A stretch of 64,000 nucleotides of DNA from Rhodoferax sp. Its GTDB lineage: Bacteria; Pseudomonadota; Gammaproteobacteria; Burkholderiales; Burkholderiaceae_C. Below are positions 22,959-31,970 of this stretch, piece by piece; the stretch's first letter is position 1; each line of letters opens with the position of its first letter. Both the position numbers and the translations under genes were made by a program. Location: the NCBI GenBank assembly GCA_024235935.1, contig JACKLL010000002.1:186001-250000 (forward strand), given 5' to 3'. A model generated the notes under the pieces. The model saw only the letters and a program-made list of their open reading frames with translations, was not told the DNA's origin and searched no databases.

Positions 22959-24842
22959 ATGAAACCGATGAAACTCCATGCCACGGTCGACGCCGTGACC
23001 CAGCGCATCCGTGAACGCAGCGCCGCAAGCCGGGCTGCCTATCTGCAACGGCTGGACGCCACCGCCCACCGCCCGCCGGGCGCCGAGCGCATGGGCTGCG
23101 CCAATGTGGCCCACGCGTTTGCCGCCATGCCCGACGGCGACAAGGCGGCGGCCTTGCCAGCCCGCAATACCCGCATACCGGTGGTGGCCCAGCGCGCCCC
23201 CAACCTGGCCATCGTGACGGCCTACAACGACATGCTTTCGGCCCACGCGCCGTTTCAGCATTACCCCGACATCGTCAAGACCGAGGCGCGCCGTCTCGGT
23301 GCCACGGCCCAGGTCGCCGGGGGCGTTCCGGCCATGTGCGATGGCGTCACGCAGGGCGCGCCCGGCATGGAGCTGAGCCTGTATTCACGTGACGTGATCG
23401 CGATGGCCACGGCCGTCGCCCTGTCGCACGACATGTTCGATGGCGCGCTGATGCTGGGCGTGTGCGACAAGATCGTGCCGGGCCTGCTGATCGGTGCGCT
23501 GCATTTCGGCCACCTGCCGATGGTGTTCGTCCCGGCCGGGCCGATGACCTCGGGGCTGTCGAACAGCGCCAAGAGCAAGGTCCGCGAGCAGGCGGCGCAG
23601 GGCCTGGTGGGTCGCGACGAGCTGCTGCAGGCCGAGTCGCAGGCCTACCATGGGCAGGGCACCTGCACTTTCTATGGAACCGCCAACAGCAACCAGATGC
23701 TGCTCGAAGCCATGGGCCTGCATGTGCCGGGAACCGCCTTCGTCAATCCGGGCGAGACGCTGCGGGCGGAGCTGACGCGCGAAGCCGTGCGCACCGTGCT
23801 CGGCCGGCCCACCGCGCTGGATGGCGCGCCAGCAGCGCCGGCGGCCGCGTGCCTGCCGATCGGCCGGCTGGTCGACGAACGCTGCATCGTCAACGCCATG
23901 GTGGCGCTGCTGGCCACCGGCGGCTCGACCAACCACCTGATCCACTGGGTGGCCGTGGCGCGTGCGGCCGGCATCGCGATCGACTGGGACGATTTCGCGG
24001 CCTTGTCCGATGTGGTGCCGCTGCTGACCCGGGTCTACCCGAACGGCAGCGCCGACGTCAATGCCTTCCAGGCGGCCGGCGGCCCCGGCTTCGTCATCCG
24101 CGAGCTGCGCGATGCCGGTCTCATGCATGCCGACGTGGCGACGGTCCGACCGGAAGGCCTGCAGGCCTTCACGCACGTGCCGCAGGCGGCCGGCGAGGGC
24201 CTGGCCTGGCGCGACCCGGGCGCATCGGGCGACGAGGCCGTGGTGCGCGGCACGGCGGCGCCGTTTGGCGCCACCGGTGGCCTCAAGCTGCTGCAGGGCA
24301 ATCTGGGCCGCAGCGTGATCAAGGTCTCGGCGGTGCCGGACGATCGGCACGTGGTGGAAGCGCCGGCACGGATCTTCGGCTCGCAGGAAGCCCTGCACCA
24401 GGCGTTTGCCGCCGGCGAACTGGACCGCGACGTGGTCTGCGTCGTGCGCTGGCAGGGGCCGCAGGCCAATGGCATGCCCGAACTGCACAAGCTCACGCCG
24501 CCGCTGGCCGTGTTGCAGGGCAAGGGCCACCGTGTGGCGCTGGTGACCGACGGGCGCATGAGCGGCGCCTCCGGCAAGGTGCCGGCGGCGATCCATGTGT
24601 CGCCCGAGGCGGCTGCCGGCGGTCCGCTGGCCAGGTTGCGTGATGGCGATCTGGTTCGGCTGGACGCCGATGCCGGCACGCTGCTGGCGCTGGTCGACAG
24701 TGCAGAATGGGATGCCCGCGTGGTGGCGCAGATGCCGGCCGCGCTGATCCAGGCCAATGGCCTGGGCATGGGGCGTGAGCTTTTCGCCGGCATGCGGCGC
24801 AATGTGACAACGGCAGAAGAAGGAGCGTGTTCATGGCTGTAA
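22959..24842 (+). CDS. edd: 6-phosphogluconate dehydratase (Entner-Doudoroff)
   Basis: A 627-residue member of the IlvD/Edd family; converts 6-phosphogluconate to 2-keto-3-deoxy-6-phosphogluconate. Family signatures are present: LGVCDKIVPGLLIGALHFGHLP, GTCTFYGTANSNQMLLEAMGLHVPGTAF, LLATGGSTNHLIHWVA, and VTDGRMSGASGKVPAAIHVSPEA near the end, with cysteines for the [4Fe-4S] cluster. Length is slightly above the usual ~608 because of an N-terminal extension. Weak AGGAAAA precedes the ATG. It overlaps eda by 10 bp, so the two are translationally coupled. Confidence 0.97.
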   Translation: MKPMKLHATVDAVTQRIRERSAASRAAYLQRLDATAHRPPGAERMGCANVAHAFAAMPDGDKAAALPARNTRIPVVAQRAPNLAIVTAYNDMLSAHAPFQHYPDIVKTEARRLGATAQVAGGVPAMCDGVTQGAPGMELSLYSRDVIAMATAVALSHDMFDGALMLGVCDKIVPGLLIGALHFGHLPMVFVPAGPMTSGLSNSAKSKVREQAAQGLVGRDELLQAESQAYHGQGTCTFYGTANSNQMLLEAMGLHVPGTAFVNPGETLRAELTREAVRTVLGRPTALDGAPAAPAAACLPIGRLVDERCIVNAMVALLATGGSTNHLIHWVAVARAAGIAIDWDDFAALSDVVPLLTRVYPNGSADVNAFQAAGGPGFVIRELRDAGLMHADVATVRPEGLQAFTHVPQAAGEGLAWRDPGASGDEAVVRGTAAPFGATGGLKLLQGNLGRSVIKVSAVPDDRHVVEAPARIFGSQEALHQAFAAGELDRDVVCVVRWQGPQANGMPELHKLTPPLAVLQGKGHRVALVTDGRMSGASGKVPAAIHVSPEAAAGGPLARLRDGDLVRLDADAGTLLALVDSAEWDARVVAQMPAALIQANGLGMGRELFAGMRRNVTTAEEGACSWL

Positions 24843-25483
24843 GCCCCCCATTGACGGCACTGGAGGTGATGCAGGACGCACCGGTGATCCCGGTCATCGT
24901 GCTGCAGGACGTAGCCCATGCGGTGCCGATGGCCCGTGCGCTGGTCGCCGGCGGCATCCGCATGCTGGAGGTGACCCTGCGCACGCCGCAGGCCCTGGCC
25001 TGCATGGAGGCGATCGCCCGCGACGTGCCCGAGGCCGTGCTGGGCGCCGGTACCTTGCGCAGCGCCGCTGACGCCAGGGCGGCAGCCGACGCTGGCGCGC
25101 GGTTTGCCGTCAGTCCCGGCTACACGCCGGCGCTGGGCCAGGCCTGCCGCGACCTGCAATTGCCCTTGCTGCCCGGCGTGGCCACCGGCAGCGAGATCAT
25201 GATGTGCCAGGAGGATGGCCTGACCGAACTGAAGTTCTTCCCGGCCATGCAGGCTGGTGGCGCCGCCATGCTCAAGGCCTGGAGCGGGCCGTTCACCGAT
25301 ATCCGCTTCTGCCCCACGGGCGGCGTGACGGCGGCCAATGCCGCCGATCTGCTGGCGCTGCCCAACGTGGTGTGCGTGGGCGGCTCCTGGCTGGTGCCGG
25401 CCGACGCGCTCGCGCAGGGGGACTGGGCGCGTATCACCGCCCTGGCCCGCGCGGCCGGGCAGCTCGGTCGCGCTGCGGCCTGA
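24833..25483 (+). CDS. eda: KDPG aldolase
   Basis: A 216-residue class I aldolase that splits KDPG into pyruvate and glyceraldehyde 3-phosphate, the second unique Entner-Doudoroff step. The catalytic glutamate lies in MLEVTLRTP and the Schiff-base lysine in ELKFFPAMQAGG; CPTGGV binds phosphate. AGGAG at 24821-24825 is spaced 7 nt from ATG 24833, so this is preferred to the GTG at 24827. It overlaps the end of edd. A CG-rich inverted-repeat region just past the stop lacks a T-run. Confidence 0.97.
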   Translation: MAVSPPLTALEVMQDAPVIPVIVLQDVAHAVPMARALVAGGIRMLEVTLRTPQALACMEAIARDVPEAVLGAGTLRSAADARAAADAGARFAVSPGYTPALGQACRDLQLPLLPGVATGSEIMMCQEDGLTELKFFPAMQAGGAAMLKAWSGPFTDIRFCPTGGVTAANAADLLALPNVVCVGGSWLVPADALAQGDWARITALARAAGQLGRAAA

Positions 25484-25558
25484 GCCCCGCCAGCGCCTGC
25501 GGCGCAGCCGGACCAGGCCTGGCCGGCGTGGTCGCCCGGGGCGTGTACGGTGGCCGCG

Positions 25559-27016
25559 TCAGGTTCTGACAAAAGCCCGATGGCCGCTCACCTCTGCGCC
25601 ATCATCGGGTTGCAGGCGCCGGAACAGCGCCACGGCACACAGTGCCAGCAGGGCCATCACGATGAATGCCACCCGGAAATCCACGGCGCTGAGTGCCGTG
25701 CGCCCCTGCGCCATCTGTGACAGCGCCAAGACCAGCGCGCCGGTCGCTGCGCCCATGGCCGCGGCCAGTTGCGCGAACATGCTCGACAGCGTCGAGGCGG
25801 CGCCGCGCTGCGCCGGCTCGATGTCGGCAAACGCCAGCGTGTTCAGCGAGGTCATCTGCATCGAGCGCATCGCGCCGGCGAACACCAGCAAGGCCACGAT
25901 CAGCCACAGCGGGGTGCCGCCCTGCAGGCTCGCACAGCCGAACAGCGTCAATGCCGCCACGGTGCCGCCGACTGTCATGACCTGGCGAAAGCCCCAGCGG
26001 CGCAGGATCGGGGTGGTGACCGATTTCATCAGCAGATTGCCCATGAAGTAGGCCAGCGTCAGCAGTCCGGCCTCGACCGCACCCATGCCGAAGGCCAGCT
26101 GGAACATCAGCGGCAGCAGGAACGGGGCCGACTGCATGCAGGTCATGAACAGCGTGCCGCCGCCGGCGGTGGCGATCGAGAAGCTGCGCACCTGCAGCGG
26201 CACCAGGCTGACCACCGGGTGCGGCGTGCCGCGCAGGTGGCGCACGGCCAGCATGCCGGTACCCAGGCCGGCCAGCGTCAGCAGGATGGGAACCCCCCAG
26301 GCGTCCAGCTGCGGCCCGGCCTGCGCGCCGCGCTCCAGTCCCAGCAGCAACAGCACCAGGGCGCTGGCGCTGGAGACGCTGCCCCACCAGTCGAGCCGGG
26401 CCGGACGCGGCACCGGCGTGCGCGGAATCCAGCGCCAGACCGCGTACAGGCCCAGCAGTCCGACCGGGAGGTTGATGAAGAAGTTCCAGCGCCAGCTGGC
26501 ATAGGTGCTGATGAAGCCGCCCAGCGGCGGGCCCAGCACCGGTGCCAGCAGCGACGGCCAGACGATGGTCGCAATGGCCGCCATCACCTCTGACTTGCCC
26601 GCCCGGCGCAGTACCAGCGTGCGGCCAACCGGCGCCATCAGCCCGGCCGCCATGCCTTGCAGCGCGCGTGCCGCCACCAGTTGCCCCAGGCTCTGGGCCA
26701 TGCCGCAGGCCAGCGAAGCCAGCGTGAACGTGGCCATGGCCAGGAAGAACACCCGCCGCGCCTCCCAGCGGTCGGCCAGCCAGCCGCTGGTGGGCATGAT
26801 GGCGGCCGCGGCAAGAAGGTAGACCGTGACACCGGCGGTCAGGGCCAGCGGCGTGACTCCCAGGCCCTGGGCCATCAGGGGCAGCGAGGTATTCAGGATG
26901 GCGCCGTCCAGCAGCATCATGAAGAACGCGGCGGCGACGATCAGGGCTACGCCCTGGGTCGATGTGGCCGGCGTGTTCGTCGGGGGAGAGCTTGCAGTTG
27001 TCGCCGGGTTTGTCAT
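25559..27016 (-). CDS. MFS exporter of the DHA2 (EmrB/QacA) type
   Basis: A 485-residue multipass membrane protein with ~14 hydrophobic segments. Diagnostic: motif D1-like LDGAILNTSLPLMAQGLG in helix 1, GWLADRWEARRVF (motif A) and ARALQGMAAGLMAPVGRTLV, then LGPPLGGFISTYASWRWNFFINLPVG (motif C and the family WRW-FxxNLP). Such proton antiporters export drugs or metabolites. It has no adaptor partner beside it, and the substrate is unknown. ATG 27016 starts a 20-residue Thr/Pro-rich cytoplasmic leader. Confidence 0.94.
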   Translation of the reverse strand: MTNPATTASSPPTNTPATSTQGVALIVAAAFFMMLLDGAILNTSLPLMAQGLGVTPLALTAGVTVYLLAAAAIMPTSGWLADRWEARRVFFLAMATFTLASLACGMAQSLGQLVAARALQGMAAGLMAPVGRTLVLRRAGKSEVMAAIATIVWPSLLAPVLGPPLGGFISTYASWRWNFFINLPVGLLGLYAVWRWIPRTPVPRPARLDWWGSVSSASALVLLLLGLERGAQAGPQLDAWGVPILLTLAGLGTGMLAVRHLRGTPHPVVSLVPLQVRSFSIATAGGGTLFMTCMQSAPFLLPLMFQLAFGMGAVEAGLLTLAYFMGNLLMKSVTTPILRRWGFRQVMTVGGTVAALTLFGCASLQGGTPLWLIVALLVFAGAMRSMQMTSLNTLAFADIEPAQRGAASTLSSMFAQLAAAMGAATGALVLALSQMAQGRTALSAVDFRVAFIVMALLALCAVALFRRLQPDDGAEVSGHRAFVRT

Positions 27017-27174
27017 CCGCGCTGCCGTCGGAAAGGAGGGTTCAAGGGCGACCGATTGTGCGTGATATCAAGAACCTCCGACGTGCGACCCTGAACCGGT
27101 CATGGCACGGGCCACCAGCACGGCACTACTGGCACTCCAAAGTTGTGCCACCGCCGGGCCGATCGGCCATGTTC

Positions 27175-27405
27175 CTAAAGGGTCCAGCCGCGTGACGCCA
27201 GGCAACCTGCGAGCAGCGCGCGGTGTTGTTCGACGAGCCGCTCGCACATCGCATGGTCGCGCGCCAGCACCTGAGGACCCCGATCGCCCCAGCCATCCTT
27301 CCACGGCAACGCAGCCACCGATGCGTGCAGATGGGTGCAGGCCGACAGCACCGACAGGGTCAATGCCAGCAGGACGGTTCGGGCAGCAGCGGAGGGGATG
27401 GGCAT
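27175..27405 (-). CDS. Small putative lipoprotein
   Basis: A 76-residue protein with a lipoprotein signal: basic/hydrophobic AARTVLLALTLSVLSAC, giving lipobox LSAC with Cys22 or so as the lipidated residue. The mature part is short and ends CERLVEQHRALLAGCLASRGWTL, with two cysteines and a terminal C-x4-GW motif seen in many small proteobacterial envelope lipoproteins of unknown function. It lies just downstream of the TauE-like gene (42 bp) on the same strand, so may be co-transcribed. No function is assigned. Confidence 0.7.
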   Translation of the reverse strand: MPIPSAAARTVLLALTLSVLSACTHLHASVAALPWKDGWGDRGPQVLARDHAMCERLVEQHRALLAGCLASRGWTL

Positions 27406-27447
27406 GGCCGAAATCGTAGCGTTATTCGTCGGCCGGCGCCATGGCCA

Positions 27448-28209
27448 TCAGCCGTATTTCCAGAACATCACCCCGGTCAGCAGGACGGCCCAGGCCAGGA
27501 CGGAGTTGCGCAGCACATGCTGCGGCACCCGGCGCACCAGAAATACCGCGCCGTAGCCGCCGATGCCCGAGCCGATGAGGATCGGAACGGCGTAGGCCCA
27601 GACCACGACGCCCGAGGGCAGAAAGACGATCATGCCGGCGACGCTCAGGGCGGCCACCATCAGGTTCTTCTTGGCGTTGGCCTTGTGGATCGAGGCTTCA
27701 CCGGCCATGGCCAATGCCGCCAGCAGCACGATGCCCAGGCCGGCGCCGAAATAGCCGCCGTAGACCATCAGCAGGAACTCGAACACCAGGATGGCGCGTG
27801 GCGAGACCGGCTTGTCGGGCTTGCGCCAGGCATGCAGGCGCTGCTTGACCCATTCGCCAAACGCGAAGAACAGCGTGGCCGTCAGCATCAGCCAGGGGAC
27901 GGCCTTCTCGAAGCGGACCTCGCCGCTCCACAGCAGCAGTGCGCCGCCGGCCAACCCGCCGAAGAACGCCACCAGCAGATGGGCGCGGATGTCGTGGCGC
28001 ATCTCGGCCAGTTCGTGCCGGTAGGCGGCCAGGGCCATGAAGTTTCCCGGCATCAGCGCCACCCAGTTGGTGATGTTGGCCGCCATCGGCGGCAGGCCGG
28101 CGGCCAGCAGCATCGGAAAGGTCAGAAAGCTGCCGCCGCCGGCGATCGCGGTGACCGCGCCCGACAGGACGCCGCCGACGAACAGCAGGACGAGGGTGGC
28201 GACCTCCAT
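27448..28209 (-). CDS. TauE/SafE-family membrane exporter
   Basis: A 253-residue protein with seven to eight hydrophobic segments and the two-repeat TauE/SafE pattern: first repeat VLSGAVTAIAGGGSFLTFPMLLAAGLPPMAANITNWVALMPG, second YGGYFGAGLGIVLLAALAMAG followed by KANAKKNLMVAALS. The family includes exporters of sulfite, sulfoacetate and other organic anions. It starts at ATG 28209, 10 bp after the dioxygenase gene, so both are probably co-expressed; the exporter might remove a product or by-product of that pathway. Confidence 0.92.
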   Translation of the reverse strand: MEVATLVLLFVGGVLSGAVTAIAGGGSFLTFPMLLAAGLPPMAANITNWVALMPGNFMALAAYRHELAEMRHDIRAHLLVAFFGGLAGGALLLWSGEVRFEKAVPWLMLTATLFFAFGEWVKQRLHAWRKPDKPVSPRAILVFEFLLMVYGGYFGAGLGIVLLAALAMAGEASIHKANAKKNLMVAALSVAGMIVFLPSGVVVWAYAVPILIGSGIGGYGAVFLVRRVPQHVLRNSVLAWAVLLTGVMFWKYG

Positions 28210-28219
28210 GGGGCTGCGT

Positions 28220-29347
28220 TCAGGTGCGATCGAGCATGCGCATGCGGCTATCGTATTCGACCCGGTCGACATAACAGCCGTGCAGATGCCGGTTGCCGGT
28301 CGCCGGGTTGAAGGCCTCGCGGCCGTGCAGGATGCGCCGGTTGTCGAAGGCTGTCATTTCGCCCGCGGCCATGCGGAAGCTGAGCCGGAACGCCGGGTCA
28401 CGGGTCAGGCGCATGAAGGCGCGGTAGGCCCGGTACCAGGCGTCGACCGACGCTATCGGCAGGTCGATGATGTCGACCAGGTGCGCGTTGAAGCGGATTT
28501 CCTGGATCGCGCCGGTGGCGTCCAGCGTGATCACCGGTTGGTGGGTCCGGATGTCGCATTCCCGGTCGAAGAAGCGGCAGGGGATGCGCGTGCGGGCCAG
28601 CGTCTCGAAGGCCTGCGGGTCGCTGTCGCGCAGCACCTGCGCCATCGCGAAGCCGTCGGCGAACACCGAGCCGCCGCCTTCGGCGTCGTTGGTGATGCAG
28701 TGCAGGAACTGGTAGCCGGGCGGCGTCTCCTGGTTGGTCAGGTCGGTGTGCAGTGCGAGTGCCAGCGAGGTATAGGCCAGGTTGTTAGGGTCGGCCTTGT
28801 TGATGACCTCGAAGGTCTGGCCGAAGTTGGTTTCGCGCAGGAATCCGATGCGCCGGGCGATGGCCATGCTGGCCTCACCCTTGCCTTCGATGTCATGGAC
28901 GATGGTCAGGCCGTGCTTCTTGGTGTCGACCAGCCACGCCATCAGTGCGGCGTCGTCGTTCAGGATCGCCCGGGCGTCATGGCGGGGTGCGCCATCCGGC
29001 AGGTCGGCGGCACGCCAGTAGCGGTGTGTGACGATGGCCGCATCGGCCCTGGGCGTACCCGGACGATGGGCCGCCAACCAGTCGGCCGAGAAATGGCTGG
29101 CCGGGCCTTCATGTTCCCACTGCAGTTCGAGTCGCCCGTCGGACAGGATGTCGGCACAGCGCAGCAGCAGCGCGTCCGGCACCGACAGCAGGTCGAACGC
29201 ACGCTCGCCGGTCTGCGGATGAAACCCTTCAGGGCAACTGTCGAGCAGCCACATCAGGCTGTATACAGCCTCGCTGCCGTCGGAGAAGGCGATCGCCAGC
29301 GATTGGGTGCCTGCTGGTTGTGCGGACGAGAGACGGACAGATGCCAT
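28220..29347 (-). CDS. Gamma-butyrobetaine hydroxylase-like Fe(II)/2-oxoglutarate dioxygenase
   Basis: A 375-residue protein with the two-part BBOX/TMLH structure: an N-terminal ~90-residue domain (DGSEAVYSLMWLLDSCPEGFHPQTGER) and a TauD-like jelly roll. The iron triad is visible as His-x-Asp in LALHTDLTNQETPPGYQFLHC and the distal His in NRRILHGREAF. In GBBH the N-terminal domain binds zinc through a C-x-C-x2-C cluster; here only one cysteine remains (DSCPEG), so that zinc site is probably lost. Substrate could be gamma-butyrobetaine (to carnitine), trimethyllysine or another quaternary amine. ATG 29347 is taken as the start of family homology. Confidence 0.88.
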   Translation of the reverse strand: MASVRLSSAQPAGTQSLAIAFSDGSEAVYSLMWLLDSCPEGFHPQTGERAFDLLSVPDALLLRCADILSDGRLELQWEHEGPASHFSADWLAAHRPGTPRADAAIVTHRYWRAADLPDGAPRHDARAILNDDAALMAWLVDTKKHGLTIVHDIEGKGEASMAIARRIGFLRETNFGQTFEVINKADPNNLAYTSLALALHTDLTNQETPPGYQFLHCITNDAEGGGSVFADGFAMAQVLRDSDPQAFETLARTRIPCRFFDRECDIRTHQPVITLDATGAIQEIRFNAHLVDIIDLPIASVDAWYRAYRAFMRLTRDPAFRLSFRMAAGEMTAFDNRRILHGREAFNPATGNRHLHGCYVDRVEYDSRMRMLDRT

Positions 29348-29737
29348 GGTACTGGGCTCGCTGGGGTTGGTCTTGCAGACAAAACGCGCTACGCCGGGCG
29401 CACCGCCCGGTGCAACAGGCCTGGGGCGGCCTTCGGACGCGCGCACTGCAATGTATATCTCTACCGTCTTCATGGTCTGGTTCTGGTGTCGACGCGCGCT
29501 GTCGATACGGCGACAACAAGACCGCCTCCGATGGAGCCTGAACAGGGGCGCGTCGATCTGCTCTGCGTCGAGGGCCGCCGCCGGCCGCCCTGCGACCCTC
29601 GACGACGGGCTGGCGCAGCCGGGTGTATGGGGCATGGGGCCCGGACCGGACGGGATTCGGTACCGGTCGCGGTACGCTTGGCTGCGCGGCAGCGCCGTTC
29701 CAGTGCGTGGCGCGGACGCCGGGCGCGGTACCCGGTG
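29348..29737. other. 390-bp intergenic region upstream of the dioxygenase gene
   Basis: Both flanking genes read leftwards, so this holds the end of vanB and probably the promoter of the dioxygenase gene. On the minus strand a TATACA -10-like hexamer occurs near 29454, but no matching -35 is clear. GGGCGCACCGCCC-type repeats near 29397 could form a small hairpin. No gene seen. Confidence 0.4.
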
Positions 29738-30718
29738 CTACAGCGCGAGCACCAGGCGCCCGGATCGGGCGCGCGAGCAGCAGGGCAGGAACTGGTCGTT
29801 GGCCTGTTGTTCTTCGGTGGTCAGGTAGTGGTCGCGGTGGTCGGGCACGCCGGATTTCACGCCGGTCAGGCAGGTTCCGCAGACGCCTTCCTCGCAGGAG
29901 GATGCGATGTCCAGCCCGGCCGCCTGCAGCGCATGCAGTGCCGTCTGTTTCGGCAGCACGGTGATCACCTGGCCGGTGCTGGCCACTTCGAGCTCGAAAG
30001 CGCCGTCCCCGCTGGTGTCGATCGCAGCCGCGGCAAAGTATTCGCAGTGCAGCCGTGCCTCGGGCCAACCCTGGTCGCGTCCCGTGGCCAGCGCCGCGTC
30101 GATGAAGCGCTGCGGCCCGCAGACATACAGGTGGCTGCCGGCCGGGGCCTGCGTCAGCGTGGCGGCAATGTCGAGTCGCTGCGTGGCGTCGCCGTCACTG
30201 TGGTGGTGGATGACCTGCCGGGCGAACGCCGATGCGGCGATGCGCGCCAGAAACGGTGTCCGCGTACGGGAGCGCGTGGCGTGGTGCAGCGTGAAAGGGG
30301 CACCCTGCCGGCTCAGTTGCTCGGCCATGGCCATCAGCGGCGTGATGCCGATGCCCCCTGCCAGCAACAGATGGTGTGGTGCATCCGGTGCCAGTGCGAA
30401 GTGGTTGCGCGGCACGCTGATGCGCAGCAGGTCGCCTTCGGCCACAGCGTCATGGACGGTGTCCGAACCACCCCGGGAGTCCGGTTCGCGCAGCACCGCG
30501 ATCAGATAACGGTGGGTTTCGCCGGGTGCATTGCACAGCGAGTACTGGCGGATCATCTCGCCGCCCGGTGCCGGCAGGACCACGTCGACATGGGCACCGG
30601 CCTCAAAAGGCGGCAAGGCACCGCCGTCTGCGGCCACCAGTTCCAGGCTGCAGATGTCCTGCGCCTCGGCCTGTTTGCGGGCGACCCGCACGGCCAGATC
30701 GGTTGCCGGTGCGCTCAT
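29738..30718 (-). CDS. vanB: Vanillate O-demethylase reductase subunit
   Basis: A 326-residue PDR-family reductase: FMN domain (GAHVDVVLPAPGGEMIRQYSLCN), NAD domain (LLAGGIGITPLMAMAEQL, LYVCGPQRFI), and a C-terminal plant-type [2Fe-2S] ferredoxin with SSCEEGVCGTCLTG and a final Cys. It passes electrons from NADH to the VanA oxygenase. I start it at ATG 30718; an ATG seven codons upstream is possible. It follows vanA by 55 bp on the same strand, the standard order. Together they convert vanillate to protocatechuate and formaldehyde. Confidence 0.94.
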   Translation of the reverse strand: MSAPATDLAVRVARKQAEAQDICSLELVAADGGALPPFEAGAHVDVVLPAPGGEMIRQYSLCNAPGETHRYLIAVLREPDSRGGSDTVHDAVAEGDLLRISVPRNHFALAPDAPHHLLLAGGIGITPLMAMAEQLSRQGAPFTLHHATRSRTRTPFLARIAASAFARQVIHHHSDGDATQRLDIAATLTQAPAGSHLYVCGPQRFIDAALATGRDQGWPEARLHCEYFAAAAIDTSGDGAFELEVASTGQVITVLPKQTALHALQAAGLDIASSCEEGVCGTCLTGVKSGVPDHRDHYLTTEEQQANDQFLPCCSRARSGRLVLAL

Positions 30719-30773
30719 GCGGGCCTCCGTGCTGCGCACTGCGGCATTCGCACTTGGGAGCGGCCCGGCGTGC

Positions 30774-31832
30774 TCATGCCGTTGCCGCTGTCGGTGTTGC
30801 CGCGGCGGCTTGCTCGGCGGCGATGACGCGTTCGATGATCTTGCGCGACTGCACGCCGCCGGCGTCGATGTTCAGGCTGAGGACCTTGCGTTCGGGATGG
30901 TCGCTGAGGTTGCGCTGCTGGCGCTCGAGCATCTCCAGGTCCTCGGAGAAGATCTTTCCCTGGCCTTCGCGGATCTGTGCGGTCAGTGCGGTGTCGGTCG
31001 GGTTGAACTTGCGTGCCATGCCCCAGAAGTACCACATGCTGGTGTCGGTCTCGGGGGTGATGAAGTCGACGACGACGCTGTAGACCTTGTGCGCAGGTGG
31101 TGCGTTGACACCGCCATGGCCGGCATGGGCCACGCCGACCTCGATCATCACGTGGCTCGGTGGCGTGAAGCGGCAGATCTGCCAACGGTCCACGGGTACG
31201 TCGTCGGCCAGGTGGTTGGCGCGCAGGGCGGCGCGCCAGAACGGCGGCGCGGTGATCTTCTCCATGAAGCGGCTGGTGATGACGCTGTCGCCCTCCACCG
31301 TGGTCTTGCACGGCGTCTCGTCGATCTCCTGCTGGCCGATGCTGGTCGAATGCACATAGGTCTCGTGCGTGAGGTCCATCAGGTTGTCGACCATCAGCCG
31401 GTAGTCGGCCTTCACGTGGTACAGGCCGCCGCCATACGCCCATTCCGGGTTGTCGTGCCACTCCATGTGCGGGATCAGCGCCGGGTCGGCCTTGTCGGCG
31501 TCGCCGGGCCAGACCCAGACGAAGCCGTAGCGTTCCTCGACCGGGTAGCTGCGGATGGCCGGGAAGCCGCGCACGCGCTGGCCCGGCATCGACACCGTCT
31601 TGCCGTCGCAACCCATGGCCAGGCCGTGGTAGCCGCACACCAGGTTTCCTTCGCACACGCGGCCCAGCGAGAGCGGGGCGCCGCGGTGCGGGCAGAAGTC
31701 CTCCAATGCGGCGACCTTGCCTTCCTGGGCACGGTAGAAAACGATGCGCTCATTGCAGACGGTGCGTCCGAGCGGCTTGGCGTCGATCTCGTCGGCCGAG
31801 CAGGCCACATACCAGGTGTTTTTGGGGAACAT
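30774..31832 (-). CDS. vanA: Vanillate O-demethylase oxygenase subunit
   Basis: A 352-residue Rieske oxygenase closely resembling VanA along its whole length: MFPKNTWYVACSADEI start, Rieske cluster DFCPHRGAPLSLG...CGYHG, mononuclear iron motif NLMDLTHETYVH, and NIDAGGVQSRKIIERVI at the end. VanA demethylates vanillate (from lignin) with O2 and electrons from VanB. GAGGAG lies 8 nt before ATG 31832. Promoter and operator are visible upstream, and a MarR-family gene sits beyond them. The Ala/Thr-rich tail (~335-352) is a non-conserved extension. Confidence 0.96.
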   Translation of the reverse strand: MFPKNTWYVACSADEIDAKPLGRTVCNERIVFYRAQEGKVAALEDFCPHRGAPLSLGRVCEGNLVCGYHGLAMGCDGKTVSMPGQRVRGFPAIRSYPVEERYGFVWVWPGDADKADPALIPHMEWHDNPEWAYGGGLYHVKADYRLMVDNLMDLTHETYVHSTSIGQQEIDETPCKTTVEGDSVITSRFMEKITAPPFWRAALRANHLADDVPVDRWQICRFTPPSHVMIEVGVAHAGHGGVNAPPAHKVYSVVVDFITPETDTSMWYFWGMARKFNPTDTALTAQIREGQGKIFSEDLEMLERQQRNLSDHPERKVLSLNIDAGGVQSRKIIERVIAAEQAAAATPTAATA

Positions 31833-31877
31833 GGGGTGTCTCCTCTGTGGGGCACAAGGGCCATCGGGGGGGGATTA

Positions 31878-31893
31878 ATTCAGTATGCTGAAT
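31878..31893. promoter_or_regulatory. Operator of vanAB (MarR-family site)
   Basis: Perfect palindrome ATTCAG-TATG-CTGAAT, located just downstream of the -10 of the vanA promoter, where a bound repressor would block transcription. The likely ligand is the MarR protein encoded immediately upstream. Confidence 0.7.
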
Positions 31894-31900
31894 GTGATTC

Positions 31901-31928
31901 ATTATACGGATTCAATGGCGACTGACAA
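31901..31928 (-). promoter_or_regulatory. Sigma-70 promoter of vanAB
   Basis: Read on the minus strand: -35 TTGTCA (31928-31923), 16 bp, -10 TATAAT (31906-31901), the latter a perfect consensus. Predicted start near 31894, about 60 bp before vanA. Confidence 0.75.
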
Positions 31929-31970
31929 GAGGCCAAACCCGCGCTGTGGGCCGCAATGGGGATGGCGGTT

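Noticed and set aside
28037..30826. 929-codon plus-strand frame opposite the dioxygenase and vanB genes.
   Set aside because: Shadow composition; the opposite strand encodes recognisable enzymes with intact motifs.
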